A DNA stretch of 64,000 nt from Hyphomonadaceae bacterium (GTDB lineage Bacteria > Pseudomonadota > Alphaproteobacteria > Caulobacterales > Hyphomonadaceae), in assembly GCA_024743315.1 (NCBI GenBank), contig JANSWU010000001.1:186001-250000 (forward strand), in the 5' to 3' direction. The notes beneath the pieces were generated by a model. That model was not told where the DNA came from and searched no databases. It saw only the letters and a list, made by a program, of their open reading frames with translations. Made by a program: the position numbers and the translations under genes. This document shows, one piece after another, positions 45,438-54,112 of this stretch. Each line of letters opens with the position of its first letter. Positions within the stretch are counted from its first letter, which is position 1.

Positions 45438-45512
45438 TGGTGGTCGATACTAGGTTCGAACTAGTGACCCCTGCAATGTCAATGCAGTGCTCTACCACTG
45501 AGCTAATCGACC
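45438..45512 (-). tRNA. tRNA-Val (anticodon GAC)
   Basis: On the minus strand the acceptor stem GGTCGAT pairs with ATCGACC, followed by A and an encoded CCA. The D arm AGCTCAGTGGTAGAGC, the anticodon loop TTGACAT (anticodon GAC, reading GTC/GTT) and the T-arm TAGTTCGAACCTA are all standard. A T-rich stretch follows the 3' end. Confidence 0.95.
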
Positions 45513-45579
45513 AACCGGTTTTGAAGGACGCGTCTTCGCTTTTTGGAGGCGCCAAGTCAAGCCTGAACTGCAACCAATA

Positions 45580-45939
45580 TCAGGCCGCCATCACCCGTTC
45601 GACTTCATCGACAAGTTCGCGCAGATGGAAGGGTTTCGACAGGACTTTCGCACCGGCCGGTGTGGGCGAGCTGCCTGACAGAGCAACGGCTGCGAAGCCA
45701 GTAATAAATACGATTTTCATGGCCGGATCGAGTTCGGCGCCGCGGCGGGCAAGCTCGATCCCATCGATGCCTGGCATCACAATGTCGGTAAGCAATAGAT
45801 CAAACACTTCGCGCTCGAGCGCCTCTAAAGCGCCTTCGCCATCTTCATAGTCCTGAACATCATGACCGGCACGGCGCAGCGAGGCACTGAGAAAGGTGCG
45901 CATCGCTTCATCATCTTCTGCTAGCAGGATTTTGCTCAT
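45580..45939 (-). CDS. cpdR: CpdR-type response regulator
   Basis: A 119-residue single receiver domain. ILLAEDDEAMRTFL gives the acidic pocket, Asp52 in LLLTDIVMPGIDGIELARR is the phosphorylation site, and KIVFITGFAAVAL (switch Thr) and LSKPFHLRELVDEVERVM complete it. TDIVMPGIDGIELARR and LSKPFHLRELV match Caulobacter CpdR, the unphosphorylated adaptor that brings ClpXP to the pole to degrade CtrA and others. The protein ends in Ala-Ala. ATG 45939 (MSKILLAE) is chosen over weaker upstream codons. It is divergent from hutG. Confidence 0.88.
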   Translation of the reverse strand: MSKILLAEDDEAMRTFLSASLRRAGHDVQDYEDGEGALEALEREVFDLLLTDIVMPGIDGIELARRGAELDPAMKIVFITGFAAVALSGSSPTPAGAKVLSKPFHLRELVDEVERVMAA

Positions 45940-46116
45940 GACCATCCGTCCCAGAAACTTAGCCATGCCACAATGGCGTCAATACAGTAAACCCTCCGTG
46001 AATATGCTGCGAGTTTTCAGCTTGAAAAGGGATCGTTTCCTTGCAGATCAAGCGGTTTGACAGGATCGCACGTATTTTCTCCTTGACCTTGTCCCAGGAT
46101 CACCGACCTTGACGTT

Positions 46117-46998
46117 ATGCAAACCGCGTTCGACCCCCACACCAGAACTCAGGAATCGTGGCCCGATGCGTATACACTCAGCCGTTCTGAACGGGTCGTA
46201 GCCCCCGTCATCTTCGCTTCACCCCATAGCGGGCAGGTCTATCCGCAATCAATGCGGGAACTTTTGTCGGTGCCCTTGTCGGATCTGCAGCGCACCGAAG
46301 ATGCATTTGTCGATGAACTCTACGCGTCAGCATCGGATCAGGGCGGAATTCTCCTATCGGCGACTTATGCCCGCGGATTTGTGGATTTGAACCGCGACGC
46401 GCGAGAGCTGGACGCGAGCATGTTTCACAATGGTTTGCCGCGCATGGCCGGGATGCCCAGCGCGCGGGTCAAAGCCGGCCTTGGTTGCCTGCCGCGCGTC
46501 GGAGCAAGTGGACGCGATATCTATACCCAACCCATATCTCGGGAGGACGGCCAGTTCCGCCTGGAAGCCGTGCACGATCGCTATCATGAGGTGCTTCAGC
46601 AAGAAATCGACGCGTTGAAACCCGATTGGTCGGACATTTTCGTGATCGACTGTCATTCAATGCCATCGCGCCAGCCCGGACGCTCCAATTTGCCGGACAT
46701 CGTGCTCGGCGACCGATTCGGGTCGAGCTGCTCGGCCAAGCTGACCTCTCTGGTCGAACGACATTTCCGCCGAGAGGGCTTGAGCGTCACTCGAAATGCC
46801 CCCTATGCGGGAGGCTATACGACCCGTCGCTATGGTCGCCCACGTCGTGGCGTCCATGTGCTTCAAATTGAACTCAATCGGTCTCTGTACATGAATGAGC
46901 TCGACGTGCTTAAATCACACGGATTCGAGCGCACCCGCAGCCAGATTGACCAATTGATCAATCAGATCCTGCAATTCGCCATCGTAGAAAACGAGTAA
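46117..46998 (+). CDS. hutG: N-formylglutamate amidohydrolase
   Basis: A 293-residue member of the FGase family (HutG/N-formylglutamate deformylase-like). The family signature is VIFASPHSGQVYPQSMRELL, then RTEDAFVDELYASA, TYARGFVDLNRDARELD, IFVIDCHSMPSRQPGR and YAGGYTTRRYGRPRRGVHVLQIELNRSLYM. It releases formate from N-formyl amino acids. No other histidine-utilisation genes are nearby, so a hut role is not proved. Its stop codon touches the terminator of the minus-strand small RNA that follows. Confidence 0.85.
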   Translation: MQTAFDPHTRTQESWPDAYTLSRSERVVAPVIFASPHSGQVYPQSMRELLSVPLSDLQRTEDAFVDELYASASDQGGILLSATYARGFVDLNRDARELDASMFHNGLPRMAGMPSARVKAGLGCLPRVGASGRDIYTQPISREDGQFRLEAVHDRYHEVLQQEIDALKPDWSDIFVIDCHSMPSRQPGRSNLPDIVLGDRFGSSCSAKLTSLVERHFRREGLSVTRNAPYAGGYTTRRYGRPRRGVHVLQIELNRSLYMNELDVLKSHGFERTRSQIDQLINQILQFAIVENE

Positions 46999-47072
46999 AA
47001 AAAAGCCGCGCTCGAGGCGCGGCTGAAATAGGTAAGGGAGGAAACGCCAGAAGGCGTCAGCACCGCAGTGCT
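46997..47072 (-). ncRNA. Predicted 76-nt trans-acting small RNA
   Basis: Read on the minus strand from about 47072. Hairpin 1 is AGCAC-UGCG-GUGCU (47072-47059), hairpin 2 is ACGCC-UUCU-GGCGU (47057-47044). A single-stranded pyrimidine segment containing UUCCUCCCUUACC (about 47043-47030) can pair with Shine-Dalgarno sequences. A terminator closes the RNA: AGCCGCGC (47024-47017), a five-base loop, GCGCGGCU (47011-47004), then seven U to 46997. A promoter is placed exactly upstream (47080-47107). There is no reading frame. The layout recalls alphaproteobacterial sRNAs with exposed CCUCC loops. It is not known to be expressed. Confidence 0.65.
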
Positions 47073-47079
47073 AAGTTTC

Positions 47080-47107
47080 AAAATATTGTGCGCCGCACAA
47101 AATTCAA
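47080..47107 (-). promoter_or_regulatory. Promoter of the predicted small RNA with operator in its spacer
   Basis: On the minus strand TTGAAT (47107-47102) and TATTTT (47085-47080) are separated by 16 bases. Fifteen of these (47086-47100) form the perfect inverted repeat TTGTGC-GGC-GCACAA. A dimeric repressor bound there would block the promoter completely. TGC/GCA palindromes are reminiscent of sites reported for the PhaR regulator, but I cannot assign one. Confidence 0.55.
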
Positions 47108-47301
47108 CCCCCTGTACGCTGCGCTGCCGCATAACTCCGTTGCGGGAGAGGGATACAGACTGACACTGCAATGGTCGCTACAGTAGAGTAAATGTCAGAG
47201 ATAATTCAGGTTTTTCAATTCCGGCACGCAACTTGCTGTTGTTTTCCGCATCATCCACTTTCGGGACTCTATAGGGGGCTCCGATCAGCCGGGAGTACGG
47301 T

Positions 47302-47700
47302 ATGACGGACAACACAGATCTGCACGTAGGGAAGCGTTTGCGGCGGCGACGACGCCTATTGGGCATGACTCAACAGGATCTCGCTGGCATGGTCGGCGTG
47401 CGATTTCAGCAGATCCAAAAATATGAATGCGGCGCCAATCGCGTGACAGCGTCGCGGCTCTATGACTTATCAAGAGCGCTAAATGTATCAGTTCAATACT
47501 TTTTTGATGGGCTTGAACTTGACGGCTTGCAGGGCACGGCGGCGAATGATGCCGAGCGCCTCGATGCTGATATTCTGAGCCAGAAAGAAACACTCGAGCT
47601 GGTTCGGGCTTATTATCGACTGGGCGAGCGTCCTCGTCGACGCCTGCTCGAATTGGCAAAAGCCCTGGAATCTGAAACTTCAGATACGGGCGCGGCTTGA
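47302..47700 (+). CDS. XRE-family helix-turn-helix regulator
   Basis: A 132-residue protein. An Arg-rich start (VGKRLRRRRRLLGMTQQDLAGMVGVRFQQIQKYECGANRV) holds the Cro/C1-type helix-turn-helix, followed by SASRLYDL-type text (TASRLYDLSRALNVSVQYFFDGL). The C-terminal half (about 85-132) is helical with YYRLGERPRRRLLELAKAL. This form, with FQQIQKYE in the recognition helix, is common in alphaproteobacterial chromosomes and is usually a stand-alone regulator. Targets are unknown. The start has GGGAG. It faces away from the small RNA. Confidence 0.88.
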   Translation: MTDNTDLHVGKRLRRRRRLLGMTQQDLAGMVGVRFQQIQKYECGANRVTASRLYDLSRALNVSVQYFFDGLELDGLQGTAANDAERLDADILSQKETLELVRAYYRLGERPRRRLLELAKALESETSDTGAA

Positions 47701-47732
47701 CCCGACCATCACCGCGCGGCTAAGCGCGGCGA

Positions 47733-48536
47733 ATGACGACTCCCTTGGATTTTGATGCAGCGGCCGTCGCAGATGCGATGGCCGACGCTGCGCGTGCGGC
47801 GATCATGCCGCACTTTCGAGCTCTCGATGATATTGAAAACAAACAGCCTGATGGGGCGTTCGATCCGGTCACCATTGCCGATCGTGCGGCGGAACAGGCG
47901 ATGCGGGATGTCTTGGCAGAATGCCGCCCAAACGATGCAATCCACGGCGAAGAGTTTGGCCAGCAAGACGGCACCACGGGTTGGACCTGGGTGATCGATC
48001 CGATTGATGGCACCCGCGCCTTTGTCGCTGGCCTGCCGACCTGGACGACCCTGATCGGGCTCGTTGATCCTGCCGGCGATGCCATCTTCGGCGTCATTGA
48101 TCAGCCAGTTCTAAACGAACGCTATCTGGGAGGCCCGGACGGAACGCGCCTTAGAACCGAAACTGGCGAAACAACCCTTCGGGTCTCTCACTGTGAAGAT
48201 TTGCGTGAGGCTGTGATTTCAACCACCGACCCGTTCATCATGACGCCCCCGGAGCAAGGGGCGTGGACACATTTGCGACATACGGCACGGATCGTGCGCT
48301 ATGGCCTCGATGCCTATGCCTATGCGCGGCTTGCCGGGGGAACGATTGACCTCGTCGCCGAGACCGGCCTTGCCCCCTATGATGCAGCAGCTTTGATCCC
48401 TGTCATTCGCGGCGCTGGGGGGTTGGCCTGCGATTGGCGCGGCAACCCGGCCAAGCCGGGCGGGCAATTGGTCTGCTCGGCCAGCCAAGGCATCCTTGAT
48501 CAGGCGCTCATCTCCCTTCGCCGCTCCGCAGTTTGA
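47733..48536 (+). CDS. hisN: Histidinol-phosphatase, inositol-monophosphatase family
   Basis: A 267-residue Mg-dependent phosphatase. Metal ligands are in IHGEEFG and WVIDPIDGTRAFVAGLP, with the third Asp in APYDAAALIPVIRGAGG. The GTRAFVAGLPTWTTLIGL form fits the HisN-type group that dephosphorylates histidinol phosphate in alphaproteobacteria and actinobacteria; inositol-phosphate activity is an alternative. A hairpin (CCGCGC / GCGCGG, 47712-47729) ends three bases before ATG and leaves no clear ribosome site. Confidence 0.82.
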   Translation: MTTPLDFDAAAVADAMADAARAAIMPHFRALDDIENKQPDGAFDPVTIADRAAEQAMRDVLAECRPNDAIHGEEFGQQDGTTGWTWVIDPIDGTRAFVAGLPTWTTLIGLVDPAGDAIFGVIDQPVLNERYLGGPDGTRLRTETGETTLRVSHCEDLREAVISTTDPFIMTPPEQGAWTHLRHTARIVRYGLDAYAYARLAGGTIDLVAETGLAPYDAAALIPVIRGAGGLACDWRGNPAKPGGQLVCSASQGILDQALISLRRSAV

Positions 48537-48586
48537 GGTGCGATAAAGCTAGCCAGAGTGTCTCAAAACAGGCTAAACGGGCGGGC

Positions 48587-51412
48587 ATGTCGAAAGAAAT
48601 CGAACTCGTTGAAAAACGTACGCCGACCGGCCGCGCGCCAGGCAAGTGGCGCCTAAGTTCGATTATTGATGGTCGCGCGCTGCGAGTGAAACTAACCGCG
48701 GCGGCGCTGGATCATGAGGGCGACGAAAAAGCCATTCGCAAGGAAGCGCTGGATATCCTTCACGGCGCCATGTTTCGCGGCCGACTGATCGCGCAGGAAC
48801 GCCTGCAACAAGGCGCCGATGGCCTCGACACGGCCCGGCTCTTATCGGCGGTCCAGGATGAAGTGCTGCACGCGCTTTATGATTTTACCACCACCCACGT
48901 ATTCCGCGCCCGAAACCCGACAGAAGGGGAGCGGTTGGCCGTGTTCGCGACCGGGGGGTATGGCCGGTCCGTTCTCGCGCCCTCGTCTGATATCGATTTG
49001 CTCTTCATCCGCGCTTACAAGGCGAGCCCGCATGCCGAAAGCGTGATCGAATACATGCTCTACGCGATGTGGGATATGGGCCTGAAAGTCGGCCACGCCT
49101 TTCGGACGCCGCAAGAATGTGTCCGCCTCGCCAAAGAAGATGTGACGATCAAAACCAGCTTGCTCGATGCGCGTTACCTGTTTGGCGATCAGGACCTGGC
49201 CGACGAAACGGCCGCTCTGTTCAATCGACAGGCGGTTATCGGCCAGGATGCGCAATTCATTGCTGACAAACTGGAAGAGCGCGACAATCGACATGCGCGG
49301 CAGGGCGATGCGCGCTACCTGGTCGAACCGAACGTCAAGGAAAGCAAAGGCGGCTTGCGCGACCTGCAGACGCTGTACTGGATCGTGAAACATATGCATC
49401 CGACCAGCACCCGCACGCTGGAAGATGTGATGACCACCAAGGTGTTCACGAAGCAGGAATACCATCTCTTCATGCGCGCCGCGCGCTTCCTTTGGACGGT
49501 GCGGTGCCACTTGCATTATATTACCGGGCGGCCCGAAGAGCGCCTGAGCTTCGACCTGCAGCCTGAAATCGCGGCCCGTATGGGGTATCAGGATCGCGGC
49601 GAGCAACTCGGCGTCGAGCGCTTCATGAAACGCTATTTCCTGGCGGCGAAAGACGTCGGCGGGCTGACCCGGATCTTGGCAGCAAAACTCGAGGCCAGCC
49701 AGAAAGCAAAACCTGAAGGCTGGCGACGTTTCCTGCCCGGCGCGGCGACGACGAAACAACTGTCCGATCCCAATTTTCAATTGGTCGGCAACCGCGTTCG
49801 GTTCTGTGAGGAAGACACACCGCTCAAGAATCCTGTGGCGCTCTTACAATTGTTCCAGATCGCGGATCGCGAAGGCGTCGACGTCCACCCGGATGCCCTG
49901 TCTTTGGTGACCCGGAACTGCAAGACCATCAACGCGAAAACCCGCACGGATCCGAAAATGGTTGCGGTCTTTCTTGATATTCTGCTTGGCAGCCGGAACC
50001 TTGGCCTGACCCTCAATCGCATGAATGAGGCTGGTGTGCTTGGCCGTTTCCTGCCCGAATTTGGCGGCATCGTCGCGCAAACCCAGTTCAATATGTATCA
50101 CCATTATACAGTGGACGAGCACACAATCCGCGCGATGGAGCATATTTCGCGGATGGATAAGGGTGAGGATGGCTTCACGCTCGCCAAACAGCTGTATGAA
50201 AAGATCGAAAACCGCCGCGCGCTGTATCTCGCCATGCTGCTCCACGATACCGGCAAAGGCTTGGGCGACCAGCAAATCGAAGGCATGAAAACCGCGCGCC
50301 GCGCCTGTAAACGGCTCGGGCTCGATGAGGCCGAGACCGAACTCGTGGCCTGGCTCGTCGGCAATCATCTGGAAATGAGTGAAACCGCGCAAAAGCGCGA
50401 CATAGCGGATCCACGCACCATCGTGAAATTTTCCGAGAAGGTTATGGATCTGGAACATTTGCGCCTGCTCTATATCCTCACAGTGGCGGATATTCGCGCG
50501 GTCGGCCCGAATGTCTGGAACACCTGGAAAGGTCAATTGCTCGGGGATCTGTATCACAATACCGAAGCCGCATTGCGCGGTGGTCGCACCGATGAAGCGA
50601 CTGTGACGGCTGAGCTGAAAGCCCGCGCAGAAGCCAATCGCGAACTGGTGATGGACCAGACCGGGGCCTTGCCGCACGTGATGCTGGAAATGGACGAGGC
50701 CTATTGGACAGGTTTCGATACCGAGACCCTGATCGATCATGCGAAACTCTTATCTGATCGCGACGAAATCATCATCCGCGCCAATAATGAGGGCGATCAG
50801 CGCACGGTCCTCTTCGTTTCTGCTCCGGACCGGGTGGGCCTGTTCGCGCGCATGACCCGGGCGATTGGGGCGCTCGGCGCGCATACCGTGGCAGCTCAGG
50901 TCTTCACCGGCCCCTCAGGGCGGATCATTGACGTCTTCGTGCTTGAGGATGGCGATGGCAAACCATTCGCCATGGGTGATCGAAATCGCCTCGATCGGCT
51001 CGAGAAAACCGTATTGAAAGCGATTGATGAAGGCCAGGAAATCACCGCTCCAAGCCTGCGCCAAAATCAACGCAAGGCGGCCTTTATCGTGCAACCGCGC
51101 GTCACGATTTCTGATGATGCGTCGCAATCCTATACAGTGATTGATGTCTCCGGCCGTGACCGACCCGGCCTGCTCAGCGATGTCAGTACGGTGTTGGCGG
51201 AGGCCGGGATTTCGATCGTTTCAGCCCATGTCGGATCGTATGGCGAACGGGTCTTTGACGCCTTCTACGTCAAATTGCCGGACGGCTTTGATGAGGACAT
51301 GAAATCGTCACTGCGCGATCAACTCCTCGCCGCGCTTGGTCGCGAAGAACCCGATGGGCCAAGCACCCCGGCGCGCAAACTGAAGCGGGCCAGCGCGGCC
51401 GATAGTTTCTAA
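48587..51412 (+). CDS. glnD: PII uridylyltransferase/uridylyl-removing enzyme GlnD
   Basis: A 941-residue nitrogen sensor that modifies PII proteins according to glutamine. The nucleotidyltransferase domain has AVFATGGYGRSVLAPSSDIDLLFIR. The linking domain has NVKESKGGLRDLQTLYWIVKH. The HD hydrolase domain has ALYLAMLLHDTGKGLGDQQ with H-D and VGNHLEMSETAQKRDI. Two C-terminal ACT domains (TVLFVSAPDRVGLFARMTRA and VIDVSGRDRPGLLSDVSTVL) bind glutamine. ATG 48587 (MSKEIELVEK) is used; an upstream extension would overlap hisN. It precedes murJ by 15 bases. Confidence 0.96.
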   Translation: MSKEIELVEKRTPTGRAPGKWRLSSIIDGRALRVKLTAAALDHEGDEKAIRKEALDILHGAMFRGRLIAQERLQQGADGLDTARLLSAVQDEVLHALYDFTTTHVFRARNPTEGERLAVFATGGYGRSVLAPSSDIDLLFIRAYKASPHAESVIEYMLYAMWDMGLKVGHAFRTPQECVRLAKEDVTIKTSLLDARYLFGDQDLADETAALFNRQAVIGQDAQFIADKLEERDNRHARQGDARYLVEPNVKESKGGLRDLQTLYWIVKHMHPTSTRTLEDVMTTKVFTKQEYHLFMRAARFLWTVRCHLHYITGRPEERLSFDLQPEIAARMGYQDRGEQLGVERFMKRYFLAAKDVGGLTRILAAKLEASQKAKPEGWRRFLPGAATTKQLSDPNFQLVGNRVRFCEEDTPLKNPVALLQLFQIADREGVDVHPDALSLVTRNCKTINAKTRTDPKMVAVFLDILLGSRNLGLTLNRMNEAGVLGRFLPEFGGIVAQTQFNMYHHYTVDEHTIRAMEHISRMDKGEDGFTLAKQLYEKIENRRALYLAMLLHDTGKGLGDQQIEGMKTARRACKRLGLDEAETELVAWLVGNHLEMSETAQKRDIADPRTIVKFSEKVMDLEHLRLLYILTVADIRAVGPNVWNTWKGQLLGDLYHNTEAALRGGRTDEATVTAELKARAEANRELVMDQTGALPHVMLEMDEAYWTGFDTETLIDHAKLLSDRDEIIIRANNEGDQRTVLFVSAPDRVGLFARMTRAIGALGAHTVAAQVFTGPSGRIIDVFVLEDGDGKPFAMGDRNRLDRLEKTVLKAIDEGQEITAPSLRQNQRKAAFIVQPRVTISDDASQSYTVIDVSGRDRPGLLSDVSTVLAEAGISIVSAHVGSYGERVFDAFYVKLPDGFDEDMKSSLRDQLLAALGREEPDGPSTPARKLKRASAADSF

Positions 51413-51427
51413 CCGCAAAGGCGCTGC

Positions 51428-52990
51428 ATGAGTCTCCTGCGCAATACGCTGACCCAATCCTCGCTGACTTTTGGCAGCCGGATTCTGGGCTTTGTGCGGG
51501 ACATTTTGATCGCGGCCAAAGTCGGTGCGGGCCCGATCGGCGATGCCTTTGTCACGGCGCTAATGTTTCCAAACCTATTCCGGCGCATCTTTGCCGAAGG
51601 TGCCTTTGCCCAGGCTTTTGTGCCGGCCTATGCCCGCACACTTGAGGCCGAAGGTCCGGAGGCTGCGGCTGAAGTGGCGAAGCAAACCATGCGCGGTCTA
51701 TTTGCGGCAACGGCCGCATTAGTGATCATCGCGCAATTCGCCATGCCGTGGATCATGAAAATCATTCATGGCGGCTATGAAGAGAGCAGCGAGAGTTTCC
51801 AACTTGCCATCCTGCTAACCCAAATCACCATGCCCTATTTGGCCTGTATGGCCTTAGCAGCACTGCTGTCTGGCGTGCTGAATTCAGCTGGACGGTTTGT
51901 GTTGTCCGCGGGCGCCCCAACCCTTTTGAACCTGTTCTTGATCTCCGCGGCTTTGCTTGGCGATGATCAGCGCAACACAGCGTTTCTCGCCTCGATTGCC
52001 GTGTCCCTCGCCGGCGTCGCCCAGGCGGCTTTGTTATGGTGGGGCGTACGCCGGCAAAAGGTCTCGCTCTCGCTCGGCTGGCCGAAGCTCACGCCGGCCG
52101 TCAAAAAGGTCATCGCACTCGCCATTCCCGGCACCATCGCAGCGAGCGGGACCCAAATCAACATCCTGGTGAGCCAAGCGCTCGCAAGCTTTGAGGAGGG
52201 CGCGAAGTCCTGGCTCTTCTATGCCGACCGATTGTATCAGTTGCCACTTGGCATTGTCGGGGTTGCCGTCGGGGTGGCGATCCTGCCACGCCTCGCTCGG
52301 GCCGCTCGCTCTGATGATTCCAAATCTGCAAATGGATTGATGGATGACGGCATCGGGCTCGCTATGGCCCTGACCCTGCCCGCCGCGATCGCGCTGATGG
52401 TCGCGCCCGCCTATCTCATCGAAGGACTTTATGCACGCGGCGCGTTTACCGTGAACGACGCGCAGCAAGCAGGATTGGCACTGGTCCATTATGGCTGGGG
52501 CGTACCGGCTTTTGTCCTGATCAAAGTCTTGGCCCCTGGCTATTTCGCGCGCGAAGACACCAAGACGCCGATGCGGTTCGTCCTGTTCACGGTGGCGCTG
52601 AACACCGTGCTCGGCGCAAGCCTGTTTTTCTGGTTCCGCGCGCAAGGCTGGGCCGGGTTCCCAGGGCTTGCCATGGCCACCAGTGTTGCCGCCTGGCTGA
52701 ATGCCGGCTTGCTGTTCTTTGGCCTCCAGTCCCGCAACTGGTATCGTCCGGGGCCGCGATTGTTGTCGCGGCTATTCTCGGTCAGCCTGGCCAGTATCGC
52801 CATGGGCGGTGTCCTGGTTTACCTGCTCGGGCACCGCGCCCTGATCCAGACCTGGCTACCCTATGGCAAATTTGTCGAAGTGCTCGCCTTTATTGCAATG
52901 GGCGGGGTGGCGTATGGCATCGCCGCGATCCTGTTCGGCGCCATTCGGATCAGTGATCTGAAAGGTCTGGCGCGCCGAAATGCGGCGTGA
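51428..52990 (+). CDS. murJ: Lipid II flippase MurJ
   Basis: A 520-residue MOP-family membrane protein with about 14 segments. The N-terminus has SSLTFGSRILGFVRDILIAAKVGAG, then FPNLFRRIFAEGAFAQAFVPAYA, the MviN/MurJ hallmark. It flips lipid II for peptidoglycan synthesis. Further conserved text is GVAVGVAILPRLARAA and VLAPGYFAREDTKTPMRF. The glnD-murJ-trpS order is common in alphaproteobacteria. It begins 15 bases after glnD. Confidence 0.96.
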   Translation: MSLLRNTLTQSSLTFGSRILGFVRDILIAAKVGAGPIGDAFVTALMFPNLFRRIFAEGAFAQAFVPAYARTLEAEGPEAAAEVAKQTMRGLFAATAALVIIAQFAMPWIMKIIHGGYEESSESFQLAILLTQITMPYLACMALAALLSGVLNSAGRFVLSAGAPTLLNLFLISAALLGDDQRNTAFLASIAVSLAGVAQAALLWWGVRRQKVSLSLGWPKLTPAVKKVIALAIPGTIAASGTQINILVSQALASFEEGAKSWLFYADRLYQLPLGIVGVAVGVAILPRLARAARSDDSKSANGLMDDGIGLAMALTLPAAIALMVAPAYLIEGLYARGAFTVNDAQQAGLALVHYGWGVPAFVLIKVLAPGYFAREDTKTPMRFVLFTVALNTVLGASLFFWFRAQGWAGFPGLAMATSVAAWLNAGLLFFGLQSRNWYRPGPRLLSRLFSVSLASIAMGGVLVYLLGHRALIQTWLPYGKFVEVLAFIAMGGVAYGIAAILFGAIRISDLKGLARRNAA

Positions 52991-53034
52991 TTTCCCTCTA
53001 GCCACGGGCCTAAAAACCGCTAAACCCCGCTGCC

Positions 53035-54069
53035 ATGACTGAGCAAGTATCCTATTCCGGCCCGCAACGTATCTTCTCCGGCATCCAGCCGACAGGAAGC
53101 TTGCACCTTGGCAATTATCTTGGTGCATTGAAGAAATTCGCAGACCTGCAGGACGCTGGCTGGGAAGGCATCTATTGCGTCGTCGACTTACACGCGATCA
53201 CGGTGCCGCAACCGAAAGGCGCGCTCGCCGACCAAACCCGACAGATCGCAGCGGCGATGCTGGCTGCGGGCTTAAACCCAGACACCTCGACCATCTTTGT
53301 GCAATCTTCTGTGCGCGCGCACACAGAGCTGACCTGGATCTTCAATTGTGTCGCCCGCATGGGCTGGCTCGAGAAGATGACACAGTTCAAGGACAAGACC
53401 GGCAAGGATTCCGAACGCGCCAGTGTCGGCCTGTTCGATTATCCAGTGCTGCAAGCGGCCGACATTCTCGCCTATAAGGCCACGCATGTGCCGGTCGGCG
53501 AGGATCAGCGCCAACACCTTGAACTCAGCCGCAATATCGCCGCGCGGTTCAACCAGCAATATGACGTGCCTGGCTTCTTTCCGCTGCCAGAAGGTCTGAT
53601 CGAAGGTCCTGGTGCCCGGATCATGAGCCTCAAGGACGGGACCAAGAAAATGTCGAAATCCGACCCGGCTGAAACCTCCCGGATCAATCTGATCGATGAT
53701 AGCGACACAATCGCCAAGAAGATCAAGAAGGCCAAAACCGATACGTTAGGCGATATGCCGGAAACGGTTGAGCAAATGGCAGAGCGTCCGGAAATCGCCA
53801 ATCTGGTCGGCATCTATGCCGCCTTGGCCAGCCTCAGCGATGAGCAAGTTCTGGCAGAATATGGCGGCAAAGGCTTTGGCACGTTCAAACCCGCCTTGGC
53901 CGATCTCGCGGTCGAGAAACTGTCGCCGATCACGCTTGAAATGCGCCGCCTATTGGATGATCCGGCTGAGATTGATGCCGCGCTCGCCAAGGGCGCCGAC
54001 AAAGCGAATGCTGTTGCCGAGCCGATCATTGAAGAGGTGCGACGCGTTGTGGGCTTCTGGCAGGTTTAA
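53035..54069 (+). CDS. trpS: Tryptophanyl-tRNA synthetase
   Basis: A 344-residue class Ic synthetase. RIFSGIQPTGSLHLGNYLGAL contains the HIGH-equivalent HLGN, and SLKDGTKKMSKSDPAETS contains KMSKS. Additional family signals are GIYCVVDLHAIT, TQFKDKTGKDSERASVGLFDYPVLQAADIL and PVGEDQRQHLELSRNIAARFN. It follows murJ after 44 bases. Confidence 0.97.
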   Translation: MTEQVSYSGPQRIFSGIQPTGSLHLGNYLGALKKFADLQDAGWEGIYCVVDLHAITVPQPKGALADQTRQIAAAMLAAGLNPDTSTIFVQSSVRAHTELTWIFNCVARMGWLEKMTQFKDKTGKDSERASVGLFDYPVLQAADILAYKATHVPVGEDQRQHLELSRNIAARFNQQYDVPGFFPLPEGLIEGPGARIMSLKDGTKKMSKSDPAETSRINLIDDSDTIAKKIKKAKTDTLGDMPETVEQMAERPEIANLVGIYAALASLSDEQVLAEYGGKGFGTFKPALADLAVEKLSPITLEMRRLLDDPAEIDAALAKGADKANAVAEPIIEEVRRVVGFWQV

Positions 54070-54112
54070 CCGGCTGTTATATCTCAGCGATCGATTTTAA
54101 TCAGGAGCGCTC

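Noticed and set aside
39883-45512. Genomic island bounded by the two tRNA genes
   Set aside because: No integrase, no direct repeat of a tRNA end and no clear change in base use were seen, so only the Gtr operon remains a candidate for transfer.
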